In this document: positions 16,120 through 25,718 of the stretch, one piece after another
Position numbering within the stretch: the stretch's first letter is position 1
Layout: each line of letters starts with the position of its first letter
Assembly (NCBI GenBank): GCA_963801195.1
Contig: CAWDDX010000007.1
Span: 124,001 to 188,000 of the forward strand
Direction: 5' to 3'
Source: SZUA-36 sp963801195
Lineage (GTDB): Bacteria; Pseudomonadota; Gammaproteobacteria; Xanthomonadales; SZUA-36
DNA length: 64,000 bases
Notes under the pieces: model-generated
Databases searched by the model: none
Told to the model about the DNA's origin: nothing
What the model saw: only the letters and a program-made list of their open reading frames with translations
Made by a program: the position numbers and the translations under genes

Positions 16120-17184
16120 ATGAAATTTGTCGATGAAGCATCCATTCAAGTGATTGCCGGTAAGGGCGGGAATGGTTCGGCGTCTTTTCGCCGGGAAAAA
16201 TATATCGAATTCGGCGGGCCCGACGGCGGTGACGGTGGCGATGGCGGCAGCGTCTACCTGGAAGGGGATTCCGGCCTTAACACCCTGGTCGATTTCAGGC
16301 ACCGGCGGATGTACAAGGCGGAAAACGGTGTACAGGGCAAGGGTCAGCAACGATACGGAAAAAAAGGCGAGGATATCTATATCCGCGTCCCGTTGGGCAC
16401 CGTGGTGACCGACGAGGCCAATGAGGTGTTTCTCGGTGATGTCACCGAGCACGGTCAACACCTGCTGATCGCACGTGGCGGTCGCGGTGGATTGGGCAAT
16501 GTGCACTTCAAAAGTTCGACCAACCGCGCACCGCGCAAGTTTACACCGGGTGAGCCGGGTGAAGACATCCAGTTGCGCCTGGAGTTGAAGGTGTTGGCGG
16601 ATATCGGTTTACTGGGGTTTCCAAATGCCGGAAAGTCAACCCTGATCAGCACGGTCTCGGCCGCCAGGCCGAAGGTTGCCGATTACCCGTTTACAACGCT
16701 GTATCCCAACCTGGGCGTGGTGCGTGTCGGTCTGGACAGCAGTTTTGTGATTGCAGACATACCCGGTTTGATTGAAGGCGCGGCCGATGGCGCGGGTCTG
16801 GGTGTACAGTTCCTGAAGCACCTGCAGAGAACCCGGTTGTTGCTGCATCTCGTCGAAATAGCGCCATTGGACGAAATGCCGCCTGAAGAAGCGGTCCGCA
16901 AACTGGAACAGGAGTTGGTCAACTTTGACCGGGACCTCGGTGAAAAGGCGCGATGGCTTGTTTTTACCAAGATCGACCTGCTTGAGCAGCAGGATGCAAA
17001 GCGTGTCGCCAACCGCGTCGTGGATGCATTAAAGTGGACGGCTCCGTGGTTTATGATCTCTTCGGTAACCCGAACAGGTACCGATACGCTGGTGCAGAGT
17101 ATCGGTCGGACGCTGGATGAAATGAAAGCGCTCGAACGGGAGCAGCAAAAGCTGCTGGAACCGCTATCCGATAGTGACGGTTAG
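16120..17184 (+). CDS. obgE: GTPase Obg/CgtA
   Basis: Obg is an essential GTPase tied to 50S ribosome assembly and stress control. The glycine-rich Obg fold (residues 1-158) begins MKFVDEASIQVIAGKGGNG and has repeated DGGDGGDGGSVYL-type turns. The G domain follows with the P-loop GFPNAGKSTL near residue 168, DIPGLIEGA (G3) and TKIDLL (G4). Length of 354 is typical. It is separated from rplU-rpmA by 1.1 kb of repeats, so it likely has its own promoter. Confidence 0.97.
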   Translation: MKFVDEASIQVIAGKGGNGSASFRREKYIEFGGPDGGDGGDGGSVYLEGDSGLNTLVDFRHRRMYKAENGVQGKGQQRYGKKGEDIYIRVPLGTVVTDEANEVFLGDVTEHGQHLLIARGGRGGLGNVHFKSSTNRAPRKFTPGEPGEDIQLRLELKVLADIGLLGFPNAGKSTLISTVSAARPKVADYPFTTLYPNLGVVRVGLDSSFVIADIPGLIEGAADGAGLGVQFLKHLQRTRLLLHLVEIAPLDEMPPEEAVRKLEQELVNFDRDLGEKARWLVFTKIDLLEQQDAKRVANRVVDALKWTAPWFMISSVTRTGTDTLVQSIGRTLDEMKALEREQQKLLEPLSDSDG

Positions 17185-17203
17185 ACCGCCATATTCCGGA
17201 CAT

Positions 17204-17234
17204 AAAAAAGCCCTGCTTCTGACAGGGCTTTTTA
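17204..17234. terminator. Bidirectional terminator between obgE and rpsT
   Basis: AAAAAAGCCCTG...CAGGGCTTTTT (17204-17233) has an A-run on one side and a T-run on the other, so it can serve obgE on the plus strand and rpsT on the minus strand. Confidence 0.92.
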
Positions 17235-17296
17235 GTAATCTTTGTCCGTTGGTTCAACTCACGCAAAGAATTGAACCCGGTGACTACCCCGGTTCA

Positions 17297-17557
17297 TTAC
17301 ATGTTGCGAACGTGTGTGTTCAACCGTGATTTATGCCGCGCGGCCTTGTTGCAGTGCATCAAGCCCTTGGATACTGAGCTGTCGATCGCAGGAACAGCAT
17401 CCTTGTAGGCGCTCTCAGCGGCGCTTTTGTCACCCGACTCAATCGCCGAGAGTACTTTTTTGATGGCTGTGCGGACGTGCGAACGCTGACTGGCATTGCG
17501 CAAACGATGCTTTTCGGCCTGACGTGCACGCTTGCGTGCTGATAAACTGTTAGCCAA
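17297..17557 (-). CDS. rpsT: 30S ribosomal protein S20
   Basis: The 86-residue product ANSLSARKRARQAEKHRLRN matches the S20 N terminus after Met. The start is TTG at 17557, with GGAG eight bases upstream; the open frame extends further but the extension is not S20-like. A TTG/UUG start is also known for rpsT in Escherichia coli and ties in with autogenous control. It is convergent with obgE. Confidence 0.95.
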   Translation of the reverse strand: MANSLSARKRARQAEKHRLRNASQRSHVRTAIKKVLSAIESGDKSAAESAYKDAVPAIDSSVSKGLMHCNKAARHKSRLNTHVRNM

Positions 17558-17691
17558 GGTAAATCTCCATAAAAACTGGTTCAGAATGTAGCCGCGTAGT
17601 ATCTTAGTTTTTCTTCGCCGGGTCAATCGTTTAACAGGAAAATTCGTATGATTTTTTTCGGGTTGGGACAGGTTTCAGGGTTCACACAGGC

Positions 17692-19251
17692 ATGAAATTG
17701 CTGAAATCGACCGCAACGGTGGGTGCGGCAACGATGCTTTCCCGGATTTTAGGTTTTGTACGTGATGTTGTACTGGCCAAGATGTTCGGTGCCAGCGGTG
17801 CAACCGACGCCTTTTTTCTGGCTTTCAGAATACCCAATTTCATGCGGCGCCTGTTCGCGGAAGGGTCTTTCTCGCTGGCATTTGTTCCGGTCCTGTCAGA
17901 ATACAAGGCCAGTGGCGACCGGCGGGCCCTGCGTGACCTGATCGATCACGTCACGGGCACCCTGGCGGGCATTTTACTGGTGTTGACATCAATCGGCATT
18001 CTGGCCGCACCCCTGGTCCTGTCGATATTTGCACCCGGTTGGGTGGCGGATAAACGGCCCGAGTTCGACCTGTCAGCCGGCATGTTACGGATCACATTCC
18101 CCTACATCATGCTGATCTCGCTGACAGCGCTTTCAGGTGGAATTCTCAACACTTTCGGACGGTTCCTGATCCCCGCGCTAACGCCAATTCTGCTCAATCT
18201 TTCTTTGATCGCCGCCGCGGTATTACTGGCCGGTCATCTCGAGGTGCCGGTCAGCGCCCTCGCCTGGGGCGTGTTGGTGGCCGGCTTTGCCCAGTTGCTC
18301 ATACAGGTTCCGGCGCTGATGCGTCTGGGTCTCATGCCGAGGCCACGCTGGGGTTGGCGCCACAGCGGTGTGCGCCGCATTATAAAGCTGATGATCCCGA
18401 CACTTTTTGGCTCATCGGTCGCACAGGTCAACCTGCTGGTTGACAGTATGATCGCGACATTCCTGGTCACCGGCAGTGTTTCCTGGTTGTATTATTCCGA
18501 CCGTTTGCTGGAATTCCCGTTGGGCGTTTTAGGCATCGCCCTGGCAACCGTGATTCTTCCCAACCTGTCGCAGAAACATGCCAGTGCGAGTACCGCGGAA
18601 TTTTCAGCGACACTCGACTGGGCATTGCGTCTTGCCGTGATCATAACGGTGCCTGCTGCGGTGGGCCTGATCGTTATGGCAGAGCCAATACTGATCACCT
18701 TGTTCCAGTACGATGCGTTTCAACCGGAAGACGTGCGTATGTCGGCCTACAGCCTGGTGGCATACTCGGCGGGATTGCCCGCTTTCATCGCGGTCAAGGT
18801 GCTGGCCCCGGGTTACTACGCACGCCAGGACACCACGACACCGGTCAAAATCGCGATCACGGCCATGGTGACGAACATGTTGCTCAACCTCTTGTTTGTC
18901 GGCCTGCTGTTGAACCGGGGATTTGAAGGCCCGCATGCCGGTTTGGCGCTGGCGAGTTCTGTCGCCGCCTATCTGAACGCATTGTTGCTCTTCCGCGGAC
19001 TCAGAAAGCGCAATGTCTACGCACCGGAAAAGGGCTGGTTAAGGTTATGGTTCGCGGTGACCGTGGCCTGTGTGGTCATGGGCGCCCTGTTAATTTTCAT
19101 GACACACGATATCGATAGCTGGCGCAAGGCGAGTGTTGCATTAAGGATCAAGAACCTCAGCCTGAGCATCGGTTTTGGTATGTTGGTCTATGTTTTTACC
19201 TGCATGGTTACCGGTCTTAAAACCCATGACCTGGTGCGTGGCGCAAAATAG
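17692..19251 (+). CDS. murJ: Lipid II flippase MurJ
   Basis: MurJ moves lipid II across the inner membrane for peptidoglycan synthesis. The 519-residue sequence has about 14 hydrophobic segments. It begins MKLLKSTATVGAATMLSRILGFVRD, the diagnostic MOP-family start, and has FRIPNFMRRLFAEGSFSLAF near residue 45 and RLLEFPLGVLGIA. The order rpsT-murJ-ribF-ileS-lspA-ispH is classical for gammaproteobacteria. Confidence 0.96.
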   Translation: MKLLKSTATVGAATMLSRILGFVRDVVLAKMFGASGATDAFFLAFRIPNFMRRLFAEGSFSLAFVPVLSEYKASGDRRALRDLIDHVTGTLAGILLVLTSIGILAAPLVLSIFAPGWVADKRPEFDLSAGMLRITFPYIMLISLTALSGGILNTFGRFLIPALTPILLNLSLIAAAVLLAGHLEVPVSALAWGVLVAGFAQLLIQVPALMRLGLMPRPRWGWRHSGVRRIIKLMIPTLFGSSVAQVNLLVDSMIATFLVTGSVSWLYYSDRLLEFPLGVLGIALATVILPNLSQKHASASTAEFSATLDWALRLAVIITVPAAVGLIVMAEPILITLFQYDAFQPEDVRMSAYSLVAYSAGLPAFIAVKVLAPGYYARQDTTTPVKIAITAMVTNMLLNLLFVGLLLNRGFEGPHAGLALASSVAAYLNALLLFRGLRKRNVYAPEKGWLRLWFAVTVACVVMGALLIFMTHDIDSWRKASVALRIKNLSLSIGFGMLVYVFTCMVTGLKTHDLVRGAK

Positions 19252-19326
19252 CCCGCCGTGGTTCATTTTTTCGTGCTGAATCACCTGTGCCTGTTATAAT
19301 TTGCCGTTTTGTGGACAGGCACACAT

Positions 19327-20253
19327 ATGCGGGTAATCAGGGATAATCCAGGCAGGCGGATACTAAGGTCCTCGGTGGTAACCATCGGAAATTTCGATGG
19401 GATACACCTTGGGCACCAGGCACTGATCCGCCATTGTGAGTCGCTTGCCGGGGATGAGAATCCGATTGCCGTTGTAACATTCGAACCACTCCCCCAGGCC
19501 TGGTTCAGACCGGAAGCCGCACCAGCACGTCTGATGTCGGTGCGTCAAAAACTCGATTACCTGGCAGGTGAAGCAATAGATCTGGTCTGGATGATGCGTT
19601 TTAACGAAGCCCTGGCCGGCATGGACGCGGACAGTTTTGTGCGCACGGTACTGGTGGAAACGCTTGCGGCCAAAGCGGTGGTGGTCGGTGAGGACTTTCG
19701 TTATGGCAGGGGCAGGCAAGGCGACATCGAGTCATTGCGCGCATCGGGTGAAAAGTTGGGTTTTGAGGCACACGCGGTTCCAATGCTGGATATTGGCGGT
19801 TGCAGGGCTTCGAGTTCAATCATCCGTGACAGTCTCGCTGCCGGTGACCTGGAGCAGGCCAGACGCCTGCTGGGCCGGCCGTTCAGCATGTACGGCAGGG
19901 TTATCGGGGGTCGCCAACTGGGCCGCCGCCTGGGTTACCCCACGGCCAATATCCGGGTGATTGCACCCTGTCCATTGATGGGTGTTTTCGCGATAAGGGC
20001 CCGCTGGGGCAGCGACAACTGGCACAATGGGGTGGCAAACATCGGCACACGGCCGGCGGTGGGCGGTGAAGGGGTACTGCTCGAAGCTCACCTGTTCGAT
20101 TTTGCGGGTAGCTTGTATGGCCAGAAGCTTGAAGTTGAATTTATAAAAAAACTCCGCGATGAAACACATTTTGAAGTTATTGATGACCTCGTCGTTCAAA
20201 TGCGGGAAGATGAGCGTCAGGCAAGGGTTTGCCTGGCGTCAAATGAAAACTGA
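19327..20253 (+). CDS. ribF: Bifunctional riboflavin kinase / FAD synthetase RibF
   Basis: RibF makes FMN and FAD. The adenylyltransferase domain has SVVTIGNFDGIHLGHQALI near the start. The kinase domain (from about residue 180) has RLGYPTANI, GVANIGTRPAVGG and LEAHLFDF. ATG 19327 is preferred. An in-frame TTG at 19309 would add six residues. A TATAAT at 19295-19300 suggests a promoter so close that the transcript would have a very short leader. Confidence 0.95.
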   Translation: MRVIRDNPGRRILRSSVVTIGNFDGIHLGHQALIRHCESLAGDENPIAVVTFEPLPQAWFRPEAAPARLMSVRQKLDYLAGEAIDLVWMMRFNEALAGMDADSFVRTVLVETLAAKAVVVGEDFRYGRGRQGDIESLRASGEKLGFEAHAVPMLDIGGCRASSSIIRDSLAAGDLEQARRLLGRPFSMYGRVIGGRQLGRRLGYPTANIRVIAPCPLMGVFAIRARWGSDNWHNGVANIGTRPAVGGEGVLLEAHLFDFAGSLYGQKLEVEFIKKLRDETHFEVIDDLVVQMREDERQARVCLASNEN

Positions 20254-20277
20254 GAAAGCAAAAAAGTACACATAAGC

Positions 20278-23088
20278 ATGGATTATAAAGATACGATCAA
20301 CCTGCCGGATACGGCATTCCCAATGAAAGCCAACCTGGCCAACCGTGAACCCGAAATGCTCAGGCAGTGGGAAGAAAGCGGTCTCTATGAGCGCATTCAA
20401 GCGCGGACGGCTGACCGGCCCCTGTTTATCCTGCATGACGGACCGCCCTACGCCAATGGTGATATCCACCTCGGTCACGCGGTCAACAAGATACTCAAGG
20501 ACATGGTGGTCAAGTCACGCCTGCTGGCGGGCTTCAGGTCCCCGTATGTACCGGGCTGGGACTGTCATGGCCTGCCCATTGAATTACAGGTTGAGAAGAA
20601 GGTCGGCAAGGTTGGCCGCACTGTGGATGCCCGGACTTTCCGGCAAAAATGCCGGGAATATGCGGATCAGCAGATAGAAATCCAACGGCAGGGTTTCAAG
20701 CGTCTTGGCGTCTTGGGTAGCTGGGACAACCCTTATGCCAGCAACAAGTTTGCCTACGAAGCCAACATGGTTCGCGCCCTGGCCAGCATTATCGAAGCGG
20801 GTCACCTCGATCAGGGGGTCAAGCCGGTCAACTGGTGTTTCGATTGCGGTTCGGCGCTGGCCGAGGCCGAAATCGAATACCAGGACAAGACCTCCTCGGC
20901 CATCGATGTCATGTTCAGGGCAGTGGACGCAAACGTTTTACTCGCTTCTTTTGGCGTCACTTACGTTGCAGCCGAGGTGGGTATTCCGATCTGGACCACG
21001 ACACCCTGGACATTGCCGGCCAACGAAGGCGTGGCGCTGAATGCCGGTTTGGATTACGTGCTGGTCAAGGGGCAATGGCAGGGCCGGACCCTGGCCGTTG
21101 TGCTGGCGGATGAATTGAAAGATGCGGTGATCAGTCGTATCGGCATGGAGGATGCAGAAGAACTGGGTACATGCAAGGGTGAAGTCCTGGAACACCAGTT
21201 ACTGCGGCACCCGTTCTATGATCGGAACGTTCCGGTGATCCTGGCCGATCACGTTACGGTGGAAGCGGGTACCGGCGCCGTTCATACCGCACCGGGTCAC
21301 GGTGAAGACGATTTCCGCGTTGGTAAGGTTTACGATCTCCCGGTTACCAGTCCCGTCGGTGGCAATGGCCTGTTTCTGCCGGATACGGAGCTGTTTGCCG
21401 GCATGTTCGTATGGAGTGCCAACGACGCCGTCATCGAGTTGCTGCAAAAGAACGGGGTTTTGTTAAAGCACGAATCGTTTGTGCACAGCTACCCGCATTG
21501 CTGGCGGCACAAAACGCCAACGGCATTCCGGGTTACACCCCAGTGGTTTATCGACATGGACAAAGCCGGTTTGCGGACAAGCGCACTCGAAGCGATCAAA
21601 TCCATTCGCTGGGTTCCCGGCTGGGGTGAGGAACGCATTACCGGCATGATCGAGGGACGTCCGGACTGGTGTATTTCGAGGCAGCGGACCTGGGGTGTGC
21701 CGATCACGCTTTTTGTCCACCGTGTCAGTGGGGAGCGCCACCCTCAAACCGATGCCTTGATGCATAAAGCGGCCGATCTTATTGAGGAACTGGGTATCGA
21801 TTGCTGGTATGAAGAAGATATCTACCGGCAACTGGGTGTCGATGAGTCCGAATACGAACAGGTCACCGATATCCTCGATGTCTGGTTTGATTCCGGTGTC
21901 AGCCATCGTTGTGTGCTGGACGAAAGGGAAGAATTGCGACGGCCCGCAGACATCTACCTGGAAGGTTCCGATCAGCACCGTGGCTGGTTCCAGTCGTCCT
22001 TGCTGACCTCGGTTGCCATGCATGGCGAGGCGCCATACAAACAGGTCCTGACCCATGGATTCGTGGTCGACGCTGATGGCAAGAAAATGTCCAAGTCGAT
22101 GGGCAACGTCATTGCGCCACAAAAAGTCATGAACACCCTGGGTGCGGATGTGCTCCGGCTGTGGGTTGCGGCGGCGGATTACCGCCAGGAAATGACGGTT
22201 TCAGACGAAATTCTCAAGCGGGTCTCAGACGCCTACCGCCGTATCCGCAATACCGCCCGGTTCCTGCTGGGTAACCTGGATGGGTTTTCGCTGGCCAACG
22301 CGCTTGAACCCGCACAGATGTTGCCTTTCGATCGTTGGGCGATCGACCGCGCCTTGCAGTTGCAGAACGAGATCAGCCAGGCTTACGACGATTACCAGTT
22401 CATGCAGGTCTATCAAAAGATCAACAATTATTGCGCCCTGGAATTGAGTGCGATTTATTTGAATGTTCTGAAAGACCGTCTCTACACCACCGGACGGGAC
22501 AGTCTGCCACGTCGTTCCGCACAAACCGCCATGTATCACATTCTTGAAGCCCTGGTCCGCTGGATTGCACCGGTATTGAGTTATACCGCTGAAGAGATCT
22601 GGGCGGTCATGCCCGGTGAAAGGAACGAGAGCGTCTTATTGAATGAATGGTACGACGGTCTGTTTGCACTCGATGATGGAGATTATGACAAGGGTTTCTG
22701 GAAGGAAACCATGAATCTCATCAACACGGTGAACGAGGCCATTGAGCCCTTGCGTATGGAAAAAGTCATCCGGGGTTCACTCGAAGCGACTGTCTATATC
22801 CAGCCACGCAATGACTCGAGGCGTGAATTCCTGGAGAAATGGGGCGATGAATTGCGCTTTATCCTGATCGTTTCGGAAGCCCAGGTGGTTTCCGATGGGG
22901 CAGAGTTGACCGGTGCGCGTTATGAAACCCCTGACTATTTCGTCTGGATCGAAAAAAATACGGACCAAAAGTGCGTGCGTTGCTGGCACCAGCGGGCAGA
23001 CGTGGGCCAGTCGGAAGGGCACCCGGAGTTGTGTGGGCGCTGTATTGAAAACGTGGCGGGCGACGGGGAAAAGCGCAGACTCGCGTAA
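20278..23088 (+). CDS. ileS: Isoleucine-tRNA ligase
   Basis: The 936-residue class I synthetase has the HIGH-type motif GPPYANGDIHLGHA near residue 60, the KMSKS loop in DADGKKMSKSMGN near residue 602, the editing-domain phrases TTPWTLPANEGVAL and TAPGHGEDDF, and a C-terminal zinc ribbon CVRCWH...CGRC. It starts 24 bases after ribF and its stop is one base before the lspA start. Confidence 0.98.
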   Translation: MDYKDTINLPDTAFPMKANLANREPEMLRQWEESGLYERIQARTADRPLFILHDGPPYANGDIHLGHAVNKILKDMVVKSRLLAGFRSPYVPGWDCHGLPIELQVEKKVGKVGRTVDARTFRQKCREYADQQIEIQRQGFKRLGVLGSWDNPYASNKFAYEANMVRALASIIEAGHLDQGVKPVNWCFDCGSALAEAEIEYQDKTSSAIDVMFRAVDANVLLASFGVTYVAAEVGIPIWTTTPWTLPANEGVALNAGLDYVLVKGQWQGRTLAVVLADELKDAVISRIGMEDAEELGTCKGEVLEHQLLRHPFYDRNVPVILADHVTVEAGTGAVHTAPGHGEDDFRVGKVYDLPVTSPVGGNGLFLPDTELFAGMFVWSANDAVIELLQKNGVLLKHESFVHSYPHCWRHKTPTAFRVTPQWFIDMDKAGLRTSALEAIKSIRWVPGWGEERITGMIEGRPDWCISRQRTWGVPITLFVHRVSGERHPQTDALMHKAADLIEELGIDCWYEEDIYRQLGVDESEYEQVTDILDVWFDSGVSHRCVLDEREELRRPADIYLEGSDQHRGWFQSSLLTSVAMHGEAPYKQVLTHGFVVDADGKKMSKSMGNVIAPQKVMNTLGADVLRLWVAAADYRQEMTVSDEILKRVSDAYRRIRNTARFLLGNLDGFSLANALEPAQMLPFDRWAIDRALQLQNEISQAYDDYQFMQVYQKINNYCALELSAIYLNVLKDRLYTTGRDSLPRRSAQTAMYHILEALVRWIAPVLSYTAEEIWAVMPGERNESVLLNEWYDGLFALDDGDYDKGFWKETMNLINTVNEAIEPLRMEKVIRGSLEATVYIQPRNDSRREFLEKWGDELRFILIVSEAQVVSDGAELTGARYETPDYFVWIEKNTDQKCVRCWHQRADVGQSEGHPELCGRCIENVAGDGEKRRLA

Positions 23089-23089
23089 T

Positions 23090-23620
23090 ATGAGCATGCA
23101 GACGCAAAAGTTCCCGGGACAGTTTCAAAGCAAGATGATATTTATCTGGTTACTGGTTTCTGTAGTGGTTGTCGTGCTGGATATGTGGACCAAGAATATC
23201 GCCACCGCGGCCCTCACTCTGTACCGTCCGGTGGAATTGACTTCGTGGCTGAACATGACACTCGCACATAACTATGGCGCGGCTTTCAGCTTTCTCAGTG
23301 ACGCGGGAGGTTGGCAGCGCTGGCTGTTCACCGGTCTTGCACTGGTGGTGACAGGCGTTTTAATCCTCTGGTTGTTGCGTCTGGCGCCGTCGGAAAAGTT
23401 AATTGGCGCGGCACTGGCACTGATTATTGGCGGTGCCATAGGCAACCTGATTGATCGCGTCAAGCACGGATACGTCGTCGATTTTATTGACGTTTACTTC
23501 AGGGACTGGCACTGGCCCGCATTCAACCTGGCCGATTCGGCCATTACCTGTGGTGTGATACTCTTACTCGTTGACGGTTTGTTTTTGTCGGTATCAAAAA
23601 AGCCGTCCGTAGATAACTGA
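23090..23620 (+). CDS. lspA: Lipoprotein signal peptidase II
   Basis: LspA removes signal peptides from prolipoproteins, relevant here because several predicted lipoproteins are encoded further on. The protein (176 residues) has four membrane segments. Family motifs are LDMWTKN, NYGAAFSFL, and the catalytic aspartates in GNLIDRVKHGYVVDFIDVY and FNLADSAI. I placed the start at ATG 23090, one base after ileS; the frame stays open upstream but that part overlaps ileS. Confidence 0.95.
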   Translation: MSMQTQKFPGQFQSKMIFIWLLVSVVVVVLDMWTKNIATAALTLYRPVELTSWLNMTLAHNYGAAFSFLSDAGGWQRWLFTGLALVVTGVLILWLLRLAPSEKLIGAALALIIGGAIGNLIDRVKHGYVVDFIDVYFRDWHWPAFNLADSAITCGVILLLVDGLFLSVSKKPSVDN

Positions 23621-24573
23621 TGGAAATACTGCTAGCCAATCCACGTGGTTTCTGTGCCGGGGTAGACCGGGCGATAGAAATCGTAGAACGTGCGCTCGAA
23701 CTTTTTGGCGCGCCGATTTACGTGCGCCACGAAGTTGTGCACAACCGTTTTGTAGTCGACCGCCTGGCCGGACTGGGCGCGATATTCGTCGAGAAACTGG
23801 ATGATGTGCCGGATAATGCGACCGTAATTTTCAGCGCCCACGGTGTTTCGCAAAGCGTGCGCAAAGCGGGTAGACATCGTGGTCTCAACGTTTTTGACGC
23901 AACCTGTCCGCTGGTGACAAAAGTACATCTTGAAGTCGCCAGGTACTGCAAATCCGGATATGACGCGGTACTTATCGGTCACGCGGGTCATCCGGAAGTG
24001 GAGGGCACGCTTGGGCAATGGTCCAAACATCCACCAAGAAACAACCGGATATATCTGGTGGAGTCCCCCGAAGACGTGGATTCTCTGGAGGTTACCTATG
24101 CGGAAGAATTGGCCTTTGTCACCCAGACGACGCTATCGGTAGACGACACCCGTGCGGTTATTGCTGCTCTGCAAAATAAATTTCCGGCCATCGTCGGCCC
24201 CAAGCATGATGATATCTGCTACGCCACTCAAAACCGGCAGGATGCGGTCAAGGAAGTGGCCCGGCACGCAGACCTGATGCTGGTTGTTGGTTCGGTTAAC
24301 AGCTCGAACTCCAATCGCTTACGCGAGCTTGCAGCAAAGCAGGGTGTGCCGGCTTACCTGATTGACGGTGCCGAGGACATCCAGGCGGAATGGTTGAGCG
24401 GTGTGAAACGCGTGGGTCTCACAGCGGGCGCCTCGGCGCCGGAGAGCCTGGTTACCGGTGTTATCGAGCATTTACAGCAACAGGTATCCGCCACGGTAAC
24501 GAGTATTGAAGGTGTTGCCGAGAACATGGTGTTTGCCCTGCCCAAGCAATTACGTATCAAGACTTTGGGTTAG
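23620..24573 (+). CDS. ispH: 4-hydroxy-3-methylbut-2-enyl diphosphate reductase IspH
   Basis: The last enzyme of the MEP isoprenoid pathway, an iron-sulfur protein. The three cluster cysteines lie in GFCAGVDRAIE, DATCPLVTKVH and DDICYATQNRQ. The SSNSNRL substrate-binding phrase is present near residue 228. Length of 317 is normal. ATG overlaps the lspA stop by one base (TGATG). Three 11-bp tandem units TCGTAAACATY follow the stop (24576-24608), of unknown meaning. Confidence 0.97.
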   Translation: MEILLANPRGFCAGVDRAIEIVERALELFGAPIYVRHEVVHNRFVVDRLAGLGAIFVEKLDDVPDNATVIFSAHGVSQSVRKAGRHRGLNVFDATCPLVTKVHLEVARYCKSGYDAVLIGHAGHPEVEGTLGQWSKHPPRNNRIYLVESPEDVDSLEVTYAEELAFVTQTTLSVDDTRAVIAALQNKFPAIVGPKHDDICYATQNRQDAVKEVARHADLMLVVGSVNSSNSNRLRELAAKQGVPAYLIDGAEDIQAEWLSGVKRVGLTAGASAPESLVTGVIEHLQQQVSATVTSIEGVAENMVFALPKQLRIKTLG

Positions 24574-24630
24574 TATCGTAAACATTTCGTAAACATCTCG
24601 TAAACATCTATTGGCTACCCGGGCTGCACT

Positions 24631-25074
24631 TCAGCGGCCATTCCAACACTTCACGATACTTTCGTTCGACGCGCTGATTTGCCTGTTGCCGCTCTGGTCC
24701 AGTATCAGGCTGCCGCACGGGTCGGCAAGCTGGGGGCCACTTGGGATGGCCATGGCGACATAGGTTCTCCCCTGCGTGTCCGGAGAGTTATAGCTTATTT
24801 CGTAATGATGCTGATCGGAGACCGGACGGCACAAGCTGGTGTCATAGCTTCCACGGCTTGCAATCAGACGTTCCTGGCACATGGAGGCCTGTAAAAGCAT
24901 CCTGATCGCTTCGGTTCGGTGCACCCTGAGCATATAGCTGCGGTAGGTTGGCACTGCAGCCGTCAGGAGTATGCCCATCACCGCGACGACGATGATCAAC
25001 TCAATCAATGTCATGCCCGGGACCGCTTCGCGCACTGCTCTGGTCACGGCGATGCTCAGAGAAGCTCGCGCCAT
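24631..25074 (-). CDS. pilE: Type IV pilin-like minor pilin (PilE-like)
   Basis: A 147-residue type IV pilin. After a 20-residue basic leader the prepilin peptidase site reads VPG/MTLIELIIVVAVMGILLTAAVPTYR, with Glu at +5. The C-terminal half has cysteines and ends IVKCWNGR, which could form the pilin D-loop. I use ATG 25074, which lies within the last bases of pilX; the frame extends upstream but only in overlap. PilE-like pilins beside ispH are known in Pseudomonas. Minor pilins prime pilus assembly. Confidence 0.85.
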   Translation of the reverse strand: MARASLSIAVTRAVREAVPGMTLIELIIVVAVMGILLTAAVPTYRSYMLRVHRTEAIRMLLQASMCQERLIASRGSYDTSLCRPVSDQHHYEISYNSPDTQGRTYVAMAIPSGPQLADPCGSLILDQSGNRQISASNESIVKCWNGR

Positions 25075-25718
25075 GAAAACCGCCCGCAGATCACTGCTGT
25101 TCCGGTGCCCGGACAGGCGCCCGGTTCCCCGGTGGAGGGCGGTTCGGAGCCTGGCCATGACCGGACAACTACGCTCTCAATGACGGAAACGGCGGTTTCC
25201 GACCGGCCGCTGCCACGCGCCAGAATCCGGTACCAGACCTGTAAATCCGGGTTTCCGGATTCGGCGGGGGATATGTATTTAACCGTTGTGATGATCCAGA
25301 CCGGTGCATTGATACTGTCGCTGGAGATTGTTTCCATCCTGTCGCCGGTCAATGGATCGATACCCGCTTCATGACCGTTGGCCATCCACCAGCTGAGGTT
25401 TTCGAATTCCGGGTGGGGCGGCAAGCTGCCTTCGGCATGCAGATGCAGACCGTCACAGGGCTCAACGCAAGTCTCGGGAGCCGGGCCGCTTTGCGACAAC
25501 AACCAGTTTTCGGCCCAGTCCAATGCCAGCAGGGCGGATTGTTTGGCGCGTTGGGCGTCCTGAAGATTGGCCGCGAGTTTTCTTTGCAGGATCGTGTCCG
25601 AGGACGCCGAAAGGCCGAGCAAGGTCAGGGCCATCAGGAAGATCAGGCACAACAACAGCACCATGCCGCGTTGTGGACGTGCTGCACCGCACGAATTGGC
25701 GACGGAACGGGGTGTCAT
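25056..25718 (-). CDS. pilX: Type IV pilus minor pilin PilX
   Basis: A 220-residue PilX/GspK-type protein. The N terminus AARPQRGMVLLLCLIFLMALTLLGL is a prepilin signal with Gly before the cleavage and no Glu at +5, as usual for this tip component. The following region KLAANLQDAQRAKQSALLALDWAE matches PilX. The start overlaps the pilW stop by four bases and the end overlaps pilE by 19. Confidence 0.85.
   Translation of the reverse strand: MTPRSVANSCGAARPQRGMVLLLCLIFLMALTLLGLSASSDTILQRKLAANLQDAQRAKQSALLALDWAENWLLSQSGPAPETCVEPCDGLHLHAEGSLPPHPEFENLSWWMANGHEAGIDPLTGDRMETISSDSINAPVWIITTVKYISPAESGNPDLQVWYRILARGSGRSETAVSVIESVVVRSWPGSEPPSTGEPGACPGTGTAVICGRFSWRELL

Noticed and set aside
21463..22122. 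A 219-codon minus-strand frame inside ileS
   Set aside because: It mirrors a conserved tRNA synthetase; no ribosome-binding site or recognisable domain.
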